Below are positions 5,447-5,676 of a DNA stretch of 5,676 nucleotides, piece after piece. Both the position numbers and the translations under genes were made by a program. Within the stretch, counting starts at the first letter, position 1; each line of letters opens with the position of its first letter. Below the pieces are notes generated by a model, which worked only from the letters and a program-made list of their open reading frames with translations, made no database searches and had not been told where the DNA came from. The DNA is from JBFFXF01 sp041569895 (GTDB lineage: Bacteria; Planctomycetota; UBA8108; JACQVS01): positions 1 through 5,676 of the forward strand of contig JBFFXF010000374.1 in NCBI GenBank assembly GCA_041569895.1, given 5' to 3'.

Positions 5447-5671
5447 GTGAGCAGGGATTCTGCGGACAGGACGACCGGCCGGGACCCCCGACGGGAGGGG
5501 CTCGTCCACGTCAACGGCGTCGAGCTGTACTACCGCGTCGCCGGGAGCGGGGCGCCGCTCGTCGTGCTCCACGGCGGTCCGGGGCTCAGCCTCGACTATC
5601 AGGCGGCCGATCTCGAACGGCTGCGCGAGCTCGCCGGCGCGGTTCGGAGTTTCTCGCTGGATGCTGGATGA
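5447..5671 (+). CDS. Alpha/beta hydrolase N-terminus (proline iminopeptidase-like), truncated by frameshift
   Basis: The GTG at 5447 is preceded by GGAGGG at 5436-5441 with 5 nt spacing. The product opens with a short polar leader, then VHVNGVELYYRVAGSGAPLV (20-39), VLHGGPG (40-46) and LERLRELAGAVRSFSLD, the usual beginning of an alpha/beta hydrolase. HGGPG is the oxyanion-hole motif common in proline iminopeptidases and related S33 enzymes. Family members have about 280-320 residues, but this frame stops at 5669-5671 after 74, before the nucleophile Ser. The cause is visible: CTGGATG is duplicated in tandem at 5657-5670. Removing one copy gives SLDER and an open frame to the window edge, matching the family's conserved D-x-R-G strand end. 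The rest of the gene would lie beyond the right edge. Whether the duplication is a real mutation, a phase-variable switch or an error near a sequence end cannot be told from here. Confidence 0.75.
   Translation: MSRDSADRTTGRDPRREGLVHVNGVELYYRVAGSGAPLVVLHGGPGLSLDYQAADLERLRELAGAVRSFSLDAG
5657..5670 (+). repeat. 7-bp tandem duplication CTGGATG x2
   Basis: Two exact adjacent copies (5657-5663, 5664-5670) lie inside the hydrolase reading frame. Seven is not a multiple of three, so the duplication shifts the frame and creates the TGA at 5669-5671. Confidence 0.85.
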
Positions 5672-5676
5672 ACGAC

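Noticed and set aside
4533..5450. Long plus-strand open frame opposite the patatin gene
   Set aside because: Low-complexity Val/Arg/Ala product that mirrors the patatin codons; the minus-strand gene has complete catalytic motifs and a good ribosome site.

Overview
This is a GC-rich bacterial window with mixed gene orientation. The best taxonomic clue is the small sigma factor at 1980-2600. Its 'DASDIVQQ' signature and the EAELVAWLR/ILAN segment resemble ECF-like sigma-70 factors that are expanded in Planctomycetota. The beta-propeller membrane protein beside it also fits a planctomycete or related lineage. The lineage is inferred from protein style only; no rRNA or tRNA gene is visible.

Layout. 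(1) Bases 1-1983 (+): the C-terminal 660 residues of a large protein with FG-GAP/PQQ-like propeller repeats followed by about seven membrane helices; its start lies off the left edge. (2) 1980-2600 (+): the sigma factor, joined to the previous gene by an ATGA overlap, so the two are very probably co-translated. (3) 2616-3131 (-): a convergent two-helix membrane protein of unknown function, lower in GC. (4) 3132-3238: a divergent intergenic region with two perfect inverted repeats. (5) 3239-4392 (+): a cluster of small genes that all look damaged: a membrane-anchored HEAT-repeat protein with an in-frame TGA, a small double-spanning membrane protein with an apparent -1 frameshift, and one or two small soluble proteins without a start codon and with an in-frame TAG. 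ATGA junctions and a nine-codon mini-ORF link the first two. (6) 4422-4459: a short 10/9-bp tandem repeat. (7) 4503-5423 (-): an intact patatin-like phospholipase. (8) 5447-5671 (+): the start of an alpha/beta hydrolase of the HGGPG (proline iminopeptidase-like) type, cut short by a 7-bp tandem duplication near the right edge.

How it may work together. The clearest functional unit is the propeller membrane protein plus sigma factor, which looks like a surface-sensor/transcription-regulator pair, although no anti-sigma domain is recognisable. The patatin and the hydrolase are head to head with only 23 bp between start codons. The other striking pattern is four or more lesions confined to the plus-strand genes after 3239, while four long reading frames (propeller protein, sigma factor, two-helix protein, patatin) are clean. 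Either this is a local patch of gene decay, or it reflects sequence errors or unusual recoding; raw reads and homologues would decide.
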